From Marinicella marina (GTDB lineage: Bacteria; Pseudomonadota; Gammaproteobacteria; Xanthomonadales; Marinicellaceae), in assembly GCF_030065545.1 (NCBI RefSeq), contig NZ_JASJNC010000002.1, positions 372,001-436,000 of the forward strand: a stretch of DNA of 64,000 nucleotides. Reading direction: 5' to 3'. A program made the translations under genes and the position numbers. The notes under the pieces were generated by a model. That model saw nothing but the letters and a program-made list of their open reading frames with translations, had not been told where the DNA came from and did no database searches. This document shows positions 8,407-16,603 of the stretch, piece by piece. Positions within the stretch are counted from its first letter, which is position 1, and each line of letters begins with the position of its first letter.

Positions 8407-9761
8407 AAATGAAATCTGAGAATCAAAAAATCATTCACAGTGCTTTGAATCAGTTGACCAATTCTCAAGAAGCCAAACACTATTTAAATCGTTATCAAAA
8501 TCAGCATGAAATGAACTTCGCGGTGGTTAAAGTGGGCGGTGGTATTCTGGCCGATGAGTTGCAGACATTAGCTGAATCTTTGGCATTGTTATCCAATCTG
8601 GGCTTGAATCCAATCGTGATTCATGGTGCCGGTGTGCAGCTGGATGAGGGCTTGAAACAGGCAGGTATCCAGACGGTAAAAAAAGCTGGCCTCAGGGTCA
8701 CCGATGAAGCCTGTATGCAAGTGGTCAGGCCGATCATGTATCAAGTCAATCAACAACTGGTCAGCGCCTTGGAAGAGCAGGGAGTCAGAGCCACGGGTGT
8801 GGTGCATGGCGTGTTTGAATGCGATTATCTGAATCAAGCTGAGTTGGGTTTGGTGGGCGCGGTGCAAAAAATTCACCTCACACCGATCAGACAAGCTTTA
8901 CAAACCGGCGCAATTCCGGTGTTGAGCTGTTTGGGTGAAACGTCCAGTGGTCAAGTGGTTAACATCAACGCCGATGTCGCCACCCGTGAACTGGTGTGGA
9001 AAATCAACCCGCATAAAATCATCTTCGTGACTCCGACTGGAGGCATTTTAGATGGCAATAACCACATCATTTCCGCGATCCAATTGAATAATGACTTCAA
9101 ACACTTGAACCAACAGGATTGGTTGCATTCAGGGATGAAATTAAAACTGCAACAAATCCAAGACATGCTGGCGCCCATGGCAATCAGTCATTCAGTTTCA
9201 ATCACTTCGAGTAAGAACTTGGCCAGAGAGCTGTTTACCCACAAAGGGGCTGGCACTTTTATTAACATGGGTGAACAAATTGCTGAAAGTACGGCTTTGA
9301 CCCCGGCACTTGAAGCGGCGCTGACAGAGGTGTTTCAAAATGCTTTTGGTCGAACCTTCAAACCAGCGTTTTTAGCCCAGCTGCAGATTAAGAAAATTTA
9401 TCTGGCCGAGTCGGGTCGGGCTGCAGCGATGGTGACAGTGGGCCATGATGGTCACGCTTACTTGCATAAGTTTGCGGTGACTCAAGCCGCGCAAGGTGAG
9501 GGTTTGGCAGCCAGTTTGTGGCAGCAGATTAAAACTGATCACCCTAAGCTATATTGGCGCTCTCGGGTGGATAACAGCATCAATGCTTGGTACTTTAAAC
9601 AAGCCGATGCTTCGATGAAGTCGGCCCAAGGCGATTGGGTGGGGTTTTCATATGGCTTAACGCCCACTGAGTCTTTGGGTTGTATGCAACACGCTTTTAT
9701 GACTGATTCTGGCTGGCAACAACAGGCTGTTGATCATACCCAGGGGGTGAAACATGCCTGA
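8403..9761 (+). CDS. argB: Bifunctional acetylglutamate kinase / N-acetylglutamate synthase
   Basis: One protein of 452 residues for the first two steps of acetylated arginine synthesis. The N-terminal amino-acid kinase domain (about residues 35-290) shows VVKVGGGILA, VIHGAGVQLDE and an ATP-binding FVTPTGGILD region. The C-terminal part (about 320-440) is a GNAT/NAT domain with HAYLHKFAV and QGEGLAASLW, matching the fused enzymes of Xanthomonas that resemble vertebrate NAGS. Such enzymes are usually arginine-sensitive. The GTG used here overlaps the upstream stop; an ATG two codons later behind GGGGTGA is equally plausible. The argC start lies within its last codons, so translation is probably coupled. 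Confidence 0.92.
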   Translation: MKMKSENQKIIHSALNQLTNSQEAKHYLNRYQNQHEMNFAVVKVGGGILADELQTLAESLALLSNLGLNPIVIHGAGVQLDEGLKQAGIQTVKKAGLRVTDEACMQVVRPIMYQVNQQLVSALEEQGVRATGVVHGVFECDYLNQAELGLVGAVQKIHLTPIRQALQTGAIPVLSCLGETSSGQVVNINADVATRELVWKINPHKIIFVTPTGGILDGNNHIISAIQLNNDFKHLNQQDWLHSGMKLKLQQIQDMLAPMAISHSVSITSSKNLARELFTHKGAGTFINMGEQIAESTALTPALEAALTEVFQNAFGRTFKPAFLAQLQIKKIYLAESGRAAAMVTVGHDGHAYLHKFAVTQAAQGEGLAASLWQQIKTDHPKLYWRSRVDNSINAWYFKQADASMKSAQGDWVGFSYGLTPTESLGCMQHAFMTDSGWQQQAVDHTQGVKHA

Positions 9762-10758
9762 ATCAAACACCCAAACAAAAAAAATCAAAGCCGCTATTTT
9801 TGGTGCCAGGGGTTATGTCGGTGTTGAGTTGATTCAAATACTGGATACACACCCGTTGGTCGAACTGGTGGCGGTTTATTCTCGTGCCCATGAAGGCCAA
9901 AAAGTCAGTGATCAAGTCGCTGGTTTTTCTGATGAGACCTTGACCTACGAAGTGGGCGATTTTGCCCAGCTGCCGCAATTGGCTTTGGACGTGTTGTTTT
10001 TGGCATTGCCTGATGGCTTGGCCAAGCAGCACGATGCGCTGTGGCAAAGCATGGCTGCTGACACCGTGATCATCGATCTCAGTGCCGATTACCGTTTCGA
10101 TACTGCATGGACTTATGGTCAGCCAGAAACCCATGCCAGCGATTTAAGCAGCGCCCGGCTTATTGCTAATCCAGGCTGCTATGCCACCGGTATGCAGTTG
10201 GGCTTGCGACCGCTGCTGCCATACCTGGCGGATGCCAGCGTGGATGTGCCCACTGCCTTTGGTGTTTCCGGTTACAGCGGTGCTGGTACTTCGCCATCCG
10301 ATAAAAATGACCCAGCGCGGTTGGCTGATAACCTGTTGGCTTATAAACCCACCGGGCACACCCATGAAAAAGAAGTGGCGCATGTGTTGCAGCATAATTT
10401 GCGGTTTATGCCGCATGTGGCGTCTCACTTCAGGGGCATTCATTTGACCCTCTCTGGCAAGTTAAATATTAAATTATCGGCTACTGAGCTGCAGCACTTG
10501 TTTGAACAGTATTACCAACAACTGCCACTGATTCAGGTACAAACAGTGCCGGCTGAGATACAACAAGTGGCTAACCATCACCACCTGCTGATTGGTGGTT
10601 TTGCGGTGTCTGAAACTGAGCCTGAACATTTTGTGCTCAACGTGGCATTGGATAACCTGCTCAAGGGTGCCGCCACCCAAGCCACCCAAAACATGAATTT
10701 AGCCTGCGCCGCTGCGTTTGGCTGTGAACCATTAACAGGAATTTACCATGCCAAATAA
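9754..10758 (+). CDS. argC: N-acetyl-gamma-glutamyl-phosphate reductase
   Basis: Reduces acetylglutamyl phosphate to the semialdehyde with NADPH. The 334-residue protein has the N-terminal Rossmann motif IFGARGYVGVEL, the catalytic Cys 142 in NPGCYATG, and a later conserved stretch HVASHFRGIHLTL. A strong ribosome binding site AGGGGGTG precedes the ATG, which overlaps the end of the kinase/synthase gene by 8 bp. Its own end overlaps argH by 11 bp. The subsequent aminotransferase step (argD) is not encoded in this window. Confidence 0.94.
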   Translation: MPESNTQTKKIKAAIFGARGYVGVELIQILDTHPLVELVAVYSRAHEGQKVSDQVAGFSDETLTYEVGDFAQLPQLALDVLFLALPDGLAKQHDALWQSMAADTVIIDLSADYRFDTAWTYGQPETHASDLSSARLIANPGCYATGMQLGLRPLLPYLADASVDVPTAFGVSGYSGAGTSPSDKNDPARLADNLLAYKPTGHTHEKEVAHVLQHNLRFMPHVASHFRGIHLTLSGKLNIKLSATELQHLFEQYYQQLPLIQVQTVPAEIQQVANHHHLLIGGFAVSETEPEHFVLNVALDNLLKGAATQATQNMNLACAAAFGCEPLTGIYHAK

Positions 10759-12100
10759 CTCAAACGATTTGAACACCAAACAGAACAAAGAACACACCAA
10801 GACGCACCACAAAAATGACGTGCTTTGGGCCGCAGAGGGTGCTCAAAAACTGGCACCTGGTGTGATGGCCTACCTGGCCGGCGAGGATGTGGTTCTCGAT
10901 CAAGCATTGTTCGTCTACGACATCCAAGGCACCCAAGCCCACCTGCAGGGGTTGGCCCAAATTGGCATCATCAGTGAAAGCGAATATGCAGCGTTTATTG
11001 ATGCTTTGGATGAGTTAAAAACAGCGTTCGAACAAGGTACGTTCAGCCTGGATGAGCGCTTTGAAGACGGCCATTCAGCGATTGAGTTTTATCTCACGCA
11101 AAAGCTCGGCGAAGTGGGTAAAAAAGCCCACACCGGCCGCTCACGAAATGACCAGGTGCTGACTTGTCTGCGTTTGTATATGCAGGATCAAATGGCAGTG
11201 GTAAAACAGCTTGGCATCGATGCTATAGAGGTGCTGATTGAGTTGGCCGAAGGTCACCAAGACACCATGATGCCGGGTTACACCCACCTGCAACGCGCCA
11301 TGCCCAATACCGTGGCCGTTTGGTTGTTGGGTTTTGCTGAAAGCCTGATGGATGATGTGCAACACCTCAACAGTGTGATGCACTTGTTAGATGCATCGCC
11401 TTTGGGGACCGCCGCGGGTTTTGGTGTGCCATTACAACTGCCCCGGGCCGAGACGGCCGCAGCCATGGGCCTCTCTCGTGTGCAGATTAATCCCGTCAGC
11501 GCGCAGAACTCGCGCGGAAAATACGAACTGATCTGTTTACATGCCTTGTCCTACCTGCTGTTGGATGTGCGCCGTTTTGCTTGGGATTTGAGTTTGTTCA
11601 TGACCAGTGAATTTGATTTTATCCAAATGGGATCAAGCCACACAACCGGCTCATCCATCATGCCGAACAAAAACAACCCTGATGTGGTCGAACTGCTGCG
11701 CGCCAGCCTGTCAGTGGTCGATGGTGCTGTGCAGCAGATCCAATCACTGCTGTCCCTACCCAGCGGCTACCAACGCGACCTGCAATTGAGCAAAGAACCG
11801 CTGATCAAAGGCATGCAAAAGACCCAAGCCACCTTGGCACTGCTGCCTGAGCTGTTGCAAGCCTTAACCTTCAAAAAAGACCAGATGAAGGATGCGATAA
11901 CCAGCGAAATGATGGCCACGGATCAAGCCCTTGAAAAAGTAAAACAAGGCCAATCCTTCCGCGATGCCTACCTCGATTCCAAGCAAGACGATGAACTCAT
12001 CATCACCGCCGAACAATCTATTGACCAAAGGGTTTCGTTGGGTGGTGCGGCTAATTTGGGTTTGAACTTTTTAAGGGTGCGATTGGAGGGGTTGGTTTGA
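10748..12100 (+). CDS. argH: Argininosuccinate lyase
   Basis: Cleaves argininosuccinate into arginine and fumarate, the last step of the pathway. The 450-residue protein belongs to the fumarase/aspartase superfamily: TGRSRNDQV near residue 130, a histidine-containing GYTHLQRAMP, and the flexible signature loop GSSIMPNKNNPD with the catalytic serine at about 302-303. It is preceded by AGGAATTTACC, nearly the same spacing sequence as in front of argG. Last gene of the arginine operon; it runs convergently into the desaturase gene with only 16 bp between stops and no clear terminator. Confidence 0.95.
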   Translation: MPNNSNDLNTKQNKEHTKTHHKNDVLWAAEGAQKLAPGVMAYLAGEDVVLDQALFVYDIQGTQAHLQGLAQIGIISESEYAAFIDALDELKTAFEQGTFSLDERFEDGHSAIEFYLTQKLGEVGKKAHTGRSRNDQVLTCLRLYMQDQMAVVKQLGIDAIEVLIELAEGHQDTMMPGYTHLQRAMPNTVAVWLLGFAESLMDDVQHLNSVMHLLDASPLGTAAGFGVPLQLPRAETAAAMGLSRVQINPVSAQNSRGKYELICLHALSYLLLDVRRFAWDLSLFMTSEFDFIQMGSSHTTGSSIMPNKNNPDVVELLRASLSVVDGAVQQIQSLLSLPSGYQRDLQLSKEPLIKGMQKTQATLALLPELLQALTFKKDQMKDAITSEMMATDQALEKVKQGQSFRDAYLDSKQDDELIITAEQSIDQRVSLGGAANLGLNFLRVRLEGLV

Positions 12101-12116
12101 GCTTAGCTTGATTCAA

Positions 12117-13016
12117 TCAATCATCAACACAAACCAACTCTTTTCGTTCCGGTAGGTTTTTTGGTGTCTTGAAATTATGAGCCAGTCCCACTTTTTCTAA
12201 AACCAACAACATCCACCAGCCAGGGTCCCATTCTCCTGGGTACAAAGAGAACTTTGCTGAATTGGGGTAGGCATGGTGGTTGTTGTGGTGACTTTCGCCC
12301 ATGGTAATTAAGGATGCGAACTGGATGTTGTGACCTTGCACTGCTGCGTCTTCAACATGCCAATGTTGCTTACCTTTGTTATGCGCATAATAACCGATCA
12401 GCCAATGGCCTGTGACTGATACAGCCACCCTGACATTGATGCCCCAAATTACCCAAGAGATACCGCCAAAATAAAACAATAGCAATGCCCAAGGAACCTG
12501 TTGCCACATCCAGGTTTTCTCCATCCAAGCATAGACTTTGTCGTTGGCAAACGATTCAGGTGGTTTAAAAACAGGCGGGTTTTTGAACTTAAAGTCACAA
12601 TGTAATTGCCAATACCAATCTTTTGCCAGAGACTGTTTATGACCAAAAAATCCATGACATGCCTTTTGTCTTTGAGCCCAATCACGGGTGTCATGAGTAT
12701 GAAGCATGCCTTTGGGTCCTGCTAATCCAACCAACACGCCGAGATGAACGAAGAAATATTCCAGCCACATAGGGCAATCATAGCTTTGATGTATCAGCCG
12801 CCGATGCATTCCCAGTGAGTGCCCCAAACACAAAGTGGTGGCTGTGAATATAAGGAAAACCAGAAATGCATCAATACTAAATGTCATGTACCCACCGATT
12901 ATGGCAGAGAGGTAAAAAAATGAAACCCAAATTGACTTTAAGGGAGACCACTTGACTGAACCTTCAAATGCACTTGAGTTGTGATTGGATTGAATGCTCT
13001 GGTTTTCATATTTCAT
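12117..13016 (-). CDS. Fatty-acid (acyl-CoA) desaturase family membrane protein
   Basis: Membrane di-iron desaturase-like protein of 299 residues. Histidine boxes are visible: HRRLIH in box 1, a modified second region (HDTRDWAQRQKACH) and GESHHNNHHAYP as box 3. The altered second box resembles a bacterial subgroup rather than the classical HxxHH form. Hydrophobic stretches near residues 20-65, 85-105 and 170-205 fit the usual four-helix plan. It probably introduces a double bond into acyl chains of membrane lipids. I start at the ATG preceded by GGAAG with good spacing; an ATG four codons earlier has the purine run directly abutting it. It is divergent from an ArsR-type gene that likely controls it. 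Confidence 0.82.
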   Translation of the reverse strand: MKYENQSIQSNHNSSAFEGSVKWSPLKSIWVSFFYLSAIIGGYMTFSIDAFLVFLIFTATTLCLGHSLGMHRRLIHQSYDCPMWLEYFFVHLGVLVGLAGPKGMLHTHDTRDWAQRQKACHGFFGHKQSLAKDWYWQLHCDFKFKNPPVFKPPESFANDKVYAWMEKTWMWQQVPWALLLFYFGGISWVIWGINVRVAVSVTGHWLIGYYAHNKGKQHWHVEDAAVQGHNIQFASLITMGESHHNNHHAYPNSAKFSLYPGEWDPGWWMLLVLEKVGLAHNFKTPKNLPERKELVCVDD

Positions 13017-13030
13017 GTTTTCTTCCATCC

Positions 13031-13059
13031 TTGATGTAAGTTTTTCTATGGTATAAAAT
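13031..13059 (+). promoter_or_regulatory. Candidate promoter of the ArsR-type gene
   Basis: TTGATG (13031-13036) and TAAAAT (13054-13059) are 17 bp apart on the plus strand. Transcription would start near 13066, leaving a 40-45 nt untranslated leader that contains the palindrome at 13085-13100. Confidence 0.45.
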
Positions 13060-13084
13060 ACAAGTTATTTAATTAATTAAGTAT

Positions 13085-13100
13085 TTAACTAATAGGTTAA
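13085..13100. promoter_or_regulatory. Palindromic candidate operator between desaturase and ArsR genes
   Basis: Perfect inverted repeat TTAAC-TAATAG-GTTAA. It lies where transcription of the desaturase gene would begin and inside the untranslated leader of the ArsR-type gene. One protein bound here could therefore repress both. The flanking DNA is extremely AT-rich (TTAATTAATTAA just upstream), so chance palindromes are a concern. Confidence 0.45.
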
Positions 13101-13127
13101 TTATATCCAATGAATGACACTTTTCAA
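13100..13127 (-). promoter_or_regulatory. Candidate promoter of the desaturase gene
   Basis: Read on the minus strand, TTGAAA (13127-13122) and a perfect TATAAT (13105-13100) are 16 bp apart. The predicted start point falls within the palindrome at 13085-13100. The -35 hexamer lies inside the first codons of the divergent ArsR-type gene, so the two promoters interlock. Confidence 0.55.
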
Positions 13128-13424
13128 GCATTATCTTCTTCAGTCAGAAGAAAAATACTGGCTTACTTATCAAAAACTGATTTAACGGCGGGTGAAATTT
13201 CTGAGCGGTTCGAAATGTCTAAGCCTGCCTTGTCTAAGCACCTTAGTATTTTAATGAATGCCGGATTGATCCAAGGAGAAAAAAAAGGTCAGTATGTGCA
13301 TTACTCATTAGTCAAAGAAAACCTGTTTGCCAACATGAATGACTTTTTGGTTAATTTCTGTCCGCAGGGAAGGCCGTTGAAGCTAGAGAGTGCGGAAATT
13401 AAAAAGAATAAAAAAACTGATTAA
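13110..13424 (+). CDS. ArsR-family winged-helix transcriptional regulator
   Basis: A 104-residue DNA-binding protein. The winged-helix domain occupies about residues 5-80: LSSSVRRKILAYL, then the recognition-helix region EISERFEMSKPALSKHLSIL, then a wing ending in GQYVHYSL. The ArsR-type metal-binding Cys pair (CVC-type) is absent; there is one Cys, near residue 88. So it may sense something other than a metal, as in the SdpR or thiol/redox-responding branches. The gene is divergent from the desaturase gene, which makes a link to membrane lipid composition the simplest inference. No clear ribosome binding site precedes the ATG. Confidence 0.85.
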   Translation: MNDTFQALSSSVRRKILAYLSKTDLTAGEISERFEMSKPALSKHLSILMNAGLIQGEKKGQYVHYSLVKENLFANMNDFLVNFCPQGRPLKLESAEIKKNKKTD

Positions 13425-13521
13425 TAATAATTATGGTTAGTTATTAGTTACGGTTATAAAAACTTAATATTATGAATACAAGGGCCTCCAAAGAACCACT
13501 CAGCATTTTATCTTCACTCGT

Positions 13522-14349
13522 ATGAGCGCGAAAAGTAGAAAAAAATTAAAAATTGAGTTTCTTCGAAAACATCCCAAATGCTGCTTCTGTGGAGGGGTTA
13601 ATGTTTCTGATGAGATTGATCATATACCTGCACGCTCTTTATTTCTGGATAGACAATGGCCAGAGGGGTATGAATTTCCAGCTTGTGTTAAATGTAATAG
13701 AAATTCAAGACATGCTGAGAACATTGTCGCTGTAATATCAAGGTTAAGTCCCCATACAAGCTCTAGAGAAAGTCATTTTAAAATGAAAAAGCGGTTTGAT
13801 TCGTTAGAACGAAATTATCCTGGAATTTTAGAAGAAATGAAGGCTAGTGCTAGAGAGAAAAAGGATATAGTAAAGAAGTATGGAATCAATCAATTTGAAG
13901 AGTTGACAACAAAGCAAATGCCACTTTTGAAAGTGAATGGTCCAATTGTATCTGAAGCCCTTAACGAGTTTGGTAGAAAAATGTTTCTTGCTCTATATTA
14001 TAAGCATACCAAAAGTATTTTACCGATTGAGGGAGGAATTGAATTTTTTTGTTTTTCTAACTTACAAATTGATGCTGGAGCTATTCCGGAAGAAATTGAT
14101 TCATATATAAATGAATTTCCAGAACTGAAGCGGAACAATAAAGATTTAAGTGATCAAATATTTTATAGGTATGGTGTTTTTCAAAAAGATGAAAAAGCAA
14201 TTTTTTTGACTTTTTTTCATAACACCTTAGCAATGTTAGGACTTGTTCACCGAAGTAAAACTGAAATAGGTGGCCACCAAAATGTAATTTACTTAGAACC
14301 TTATAAGTGGTTGGGAAGTTCATATAAAAAAAGAAAATCACTGACTTAA
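13522..14349 (+). CDS. HNH-endonuclease-like protein, AT-rich accessory gene
   Basis: Predicted 275-residue protein. Residues 14-60 show a treble-clef/HNH arrangement: CCFCG, then DEIDHIPARSLF, then PACVKCNRNS, giving two CxxC-type pairs around a central DH motif. This pattern is known from HNH nucleases, including ones in phage and restriction contexts. The remaining 200 residues are charged, rich in Lys, Glu and Phe, and not recognised. Codon use is much more A/T-rich than in the neighbouring arginine operon, which suggests recent acquisition. No ribosome binding site is obvious. It stands alone, next to a repeat-rich region. Nuclease activity, and any role in defence, is inference. Confidence 0.6.
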   Translation: MSAKSRKKLKIEFLRKHPKCCFCGGVNVSDEIDHIPARSLFLDRQWPEGYEFPACVKCNRNSRHAENIVAVISRLSPHTSSRESHFKMKKRFDSLERNYPGILEEMKASAREKKDIVKKYGINQFEELTTKQMPLLKVNGPIVSEALNEFGRKMFLALYYKHTKSILPIEGGIEFFCFSNLQIDAGAIPEEIDSYINEFPELKRNNKDLSDQIFYRYGVFQKDEKAIFLTFFHNTLAMLGLVHRSKTEIGGHQNVIYLEPYKWLGSSYKKRKSLT

Positions 14350-14422
14350 GAGACTTTTATTTGATCTCGTTCCCAAACTCCAGCCTGGTAATGCATAGAG
14401 GATAATAAAAATGCTGAAGCCA

Positions 14423-14560
14423 CGTAGGATGGGCTCTGCCCATCAAAAGGGCTAGATAGAAATCAATAAATTAAAGGATATTCTTTGTTATATTGAGTTG
14501 TGTAATCTTACATCATTGAAAGGTTGTAATTATTTCTTGATGGGCAGAGCCCATCCTACG
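14423..14560. repeat. 138-bp element with 24-bp perfect terminal inverted repeats
   Basis: Bases 14423-14446 are the exact reverse complement of 14537-14560. Each arm also contains its own palindrome, GATGGGC-TCT-GCCCATC (14428-14444) and its mirror (14539-14555). This nested arrangement is typical of REP/BIME-type units or very small non-autonomous elements. The 90 bp between the arms have no coding potential. Confidence 0.75.
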
Positions 14561-14562
14561 AG

Positions 14563-14634
14563 CTGAGCTTGTCGAAGTGTGTTCAGTTCACTGATTGTGC
14601 TTTCAGACTTTTTGTGAGACTTCGACAGGCTCAG
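14563..14634. repeat. REP-like inverted pair of the TTCGACAGGCTCA type
   Basis: CTGAGCTTGTCGAAGT (14563-14578) and ACTTCGACAGGCTCAG (14619-14634) are inverted copies differing at one base, separated by 40 bp. I recall this motif as a common dispersed intergenic palindrome in many proteobacterial genomes. It adjoins the 138-bp element directly, so the two form a composite repeat cluster. Confidence 0.65.
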
Positions 14635-14950
14635 TCGGCTGGTACCTGATATATCAAGAGCCTGGATTCCTGATTTCACGGCTTAACGGCATTCCAATAC
14701 CGCTTCATGGGCTTTGCCCAAATCGCAATATTTACATTGCCTTGCCTACCGGCTCGTCTGGAACGACGGTGGTTAGGCTCTGTCTTTATTAGATTTAATC
14801 ACCTCAAAGCGGTTCGTAATCAATGGTCTCAACATTTTTGACCTGTGCCCAACGATTTATCTCCAGCCATTGAATGAACCAATCAACAAAAGACAGGACT
14901 AATACATACAATCAAGTCATTTGAATTTGTAATTAATTTAAAGAGGGTTT

Positions 14951-16081
14951 ATGAGTCAAAATAAAATTGAGTGCTGTCTGTGTTTTTGTCTATTGAGCGC
15001 CTTAAGCAGTGTTGGTTCGGCCGAAACTGTTGTGGTTGGTGAGATGATTTATGCTGCCACCAATGTTGAAGTTGGGGCAGGTCAGCCTGCGATGGTGGTT
15101 TGTGATTTCAATGCAGATGGTCATTTGGATGTCCTCATCGCCAATTATGCAGATAACAACATGATTGTTTTTCAAGGTAACGGAAAGGGCAACCTCAGTG
15201 AAGTGGGGCGTTACCCTGTTGGTGAGAATCCCACTGGCTTGGCTGTGGCGGATGTGAATGGAGTTGGGCATGTTGATGTGGCCATTGCCAACCACGAAAC
15301 ATCCTATGTGACCTTCCTTTATGGTAATGGTAAAGGCGATTTCAAACAAACAACTGAATCACGATTGAACCTAGCTATCGATCCCCATCCGCATGAGGTT
15401 CAGCTCAAAGACCTTGATGGTGACAATAAGGTGGACTTGATTGTTGATAACCGCACGCACCTGGGACTGTTGGTTCTAAAAGGTCAAGGTGATGGCACCT
15501 TCCTGACACCAGGGAAAACCATCAACATGGGCGGTGATCCCTACCGTGGCTTTGCAGTCAATGACATCAATGGCGATGGCAACTTGGATTTACTCACCCC
15601 CAACCAGCGAGATATTGGCATCGCCATCAATAATGGTTCAAATGACATGTCTTTTGCTTTGAGTCAAATGGCTCAGTCTGAAGCGCCCTTTGCTGTTGCA
15701 CTGGCTGACATGACTGGCGATGGTGCCTTGGATCTGCTGGTGGCGAACAACGGCAGTACGATTACTTTGATTCCTGGTGATGGCAAAGGCAATTTCATTG
15801 AAAGTAGCCAGAAGGAAATAAAGGCCAGTTCGGGCGCCAAACAAATTGCGACAGGTGATATCAATGGTGATGGCATCAAGGATGCCCTGATCAGCAATTG
15901 GTCCGGTGAAATGCTTGTTGTTCTGGGCGGCAATGGCTCAATGGAAACCTTGCGTTTCCAGCACTCCAAGCTGGCCAACCCATGGGCCGTGGCTTTGGCA
16001 GATTTGAACGAAGATGGAAAGAGCGATTTTATCATCGCCGATGGAGACAGCCAATCGGCGGTGGTTTTTGTCAGTCAATGA
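14951..16081 (+). CDS. Secreted VCBS/FG-GAP repeat protein (beta-propeller)
   Basis: A 376-residue exported protein. The first 24 residues form a signal peptide ending near GSAET, with several Cys in its core (ECCLCFCLL). The rest is made of about seven repeats, each with an Asp-rich calcium-binding turn: DFNADGHLD, DVNGVGHVD, DLDGDNKVD, DINGDGNLD, DMTGDGALD, DINGDGIKD, DLNEDGKSD. Seven such units suggest a seven-bladed propeller resembling integrin alpha/VCBS folds. The molecular role is unknown; adhesion or ligand binding is usual for the class. The ribosome binding site AAAGAGGG precedes the ATG. Base composition is normal for the genome, unlike the HNH-type gene upstream. Confidence 0.85.
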   Translation: MSQNKIECCLCFCLLSALSSVGSAETVVVGEMIYAATNVEVGAGQPAMVVCDFNADGHLDVLIANYADNNMIVFQGNGKGNLSEVGRYPVGENPTGLAVADVNGVGHVDVAIANHETSYVTFLYGNGKGDFKQTTESRLNLAIDPHPHEVQLKDLDGDNKVDLIVDNRTHLGLLVLKGQGDGTFLTPGKTINMGGDPYRGFAVNDINGDGNLDLLTPNQRDIGIAINNGSNDMSFALSQMAQSEAPFAVALADMTGDGALDLLVANNGSTITLIPGDGKGNFIESSQKEIKASSGAKQIATGDINGDGIKDALISNWSGEMLVVLGGNGSMETLRFQHSKLANPWAVALADLNEDGKSDFIIADGDSQSAVVFVSQ

Positions 16082-16186
16082 ATTTTTGATTATCCATAAA
16101 GGCTAAAAGTTTCAGACCCGTTATTGCAAACCCACCATTGTTCATTCAGTGATAAGATATGGTTTATTTTTCAAAAAAGGAATTTT

Positions 16187-16486
16187 ATGTTTAAAAAATA
16201 CCTCAGGTGTTTTGTTGTCAGTTTGGTGCTGTCTTTGATGCTGCCTATTTTATCAGTCGATATGTATTCATCACCAACGGAGTATGAATCAAGCAGCAGT
16301 GTGGTGCAGATCAATGGTGAGGAAGTGCTGGTGCATGAAACTGCTGATGTTGGCATCATCGACAAGATCAAATTCTATTTTTCAAGCAAAACATCATTCG
16401 CTTACTACATTAAAATGGTCATTGTATGGTTTTTGGCGATGTTTGTAGCTTCGAGTTTATCCACTTACCTCAATAGGAAAAATTGA
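16187..16486 (+). CDS. Small membrane protein of unknown function
   Basis: A 99-residue protein starting at the ATG behind AAAAAAGGAATTTT; an open frame upstream lacks a good start. Hydrophobic segments lie at about residues 8-24 (an uncleaved anchor or signal peptide) and 75-93 near the C-terminus, with a polar stretch between them. I do not recognise the family. It lies in the accessory stretch before the split zinc-ribbon membrane protein gene and may be of similar origin. Confidence 0.5.
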   Translation: MFKKYLRCFVVSLVLSLMLPILSVDMYSSPTEYESSSSVVQINGEEVLVHETADVGIIDKIKFYFSSKTSFAYYIKMVIVWFLAMFVASSLSTYLNRKN

Positions 16487-16603
16487 GGTAAACAGTCACT
16501 GTAAGATGTGTAAAGTGGCAATCTACATGAAAGGTTTAACCAGTCAATATACTAAACTCGTAATACGCCAGTTGATGTGTAAAAAAGAATTTTAAAAGAC
16601 ATA

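Larger units (their letters stand above)
14350..14950. other. Repeat-rich intergenic region without a convincing gene
   Basis: About 600 bp between the HNH-type gene and the VCBS protein. It holds the palindromic repeats listed separately (14423-14560, 14563-14634 and a third, weaker GGGC-TTT-GCCC palindrome near 14708-14719). A 65-codon open frame at 14595-14792 runs through the repeats and shows no recognisable protein features. The last 130 bp lead into the VCBS gene. Confidence 0.6.

Noticed and set aside
14595-14792. 65-codon open frame in the repeat region
   Set aside because: It runs through palindromic repeats, lacks a ribosome binding site and shows no protein motif.
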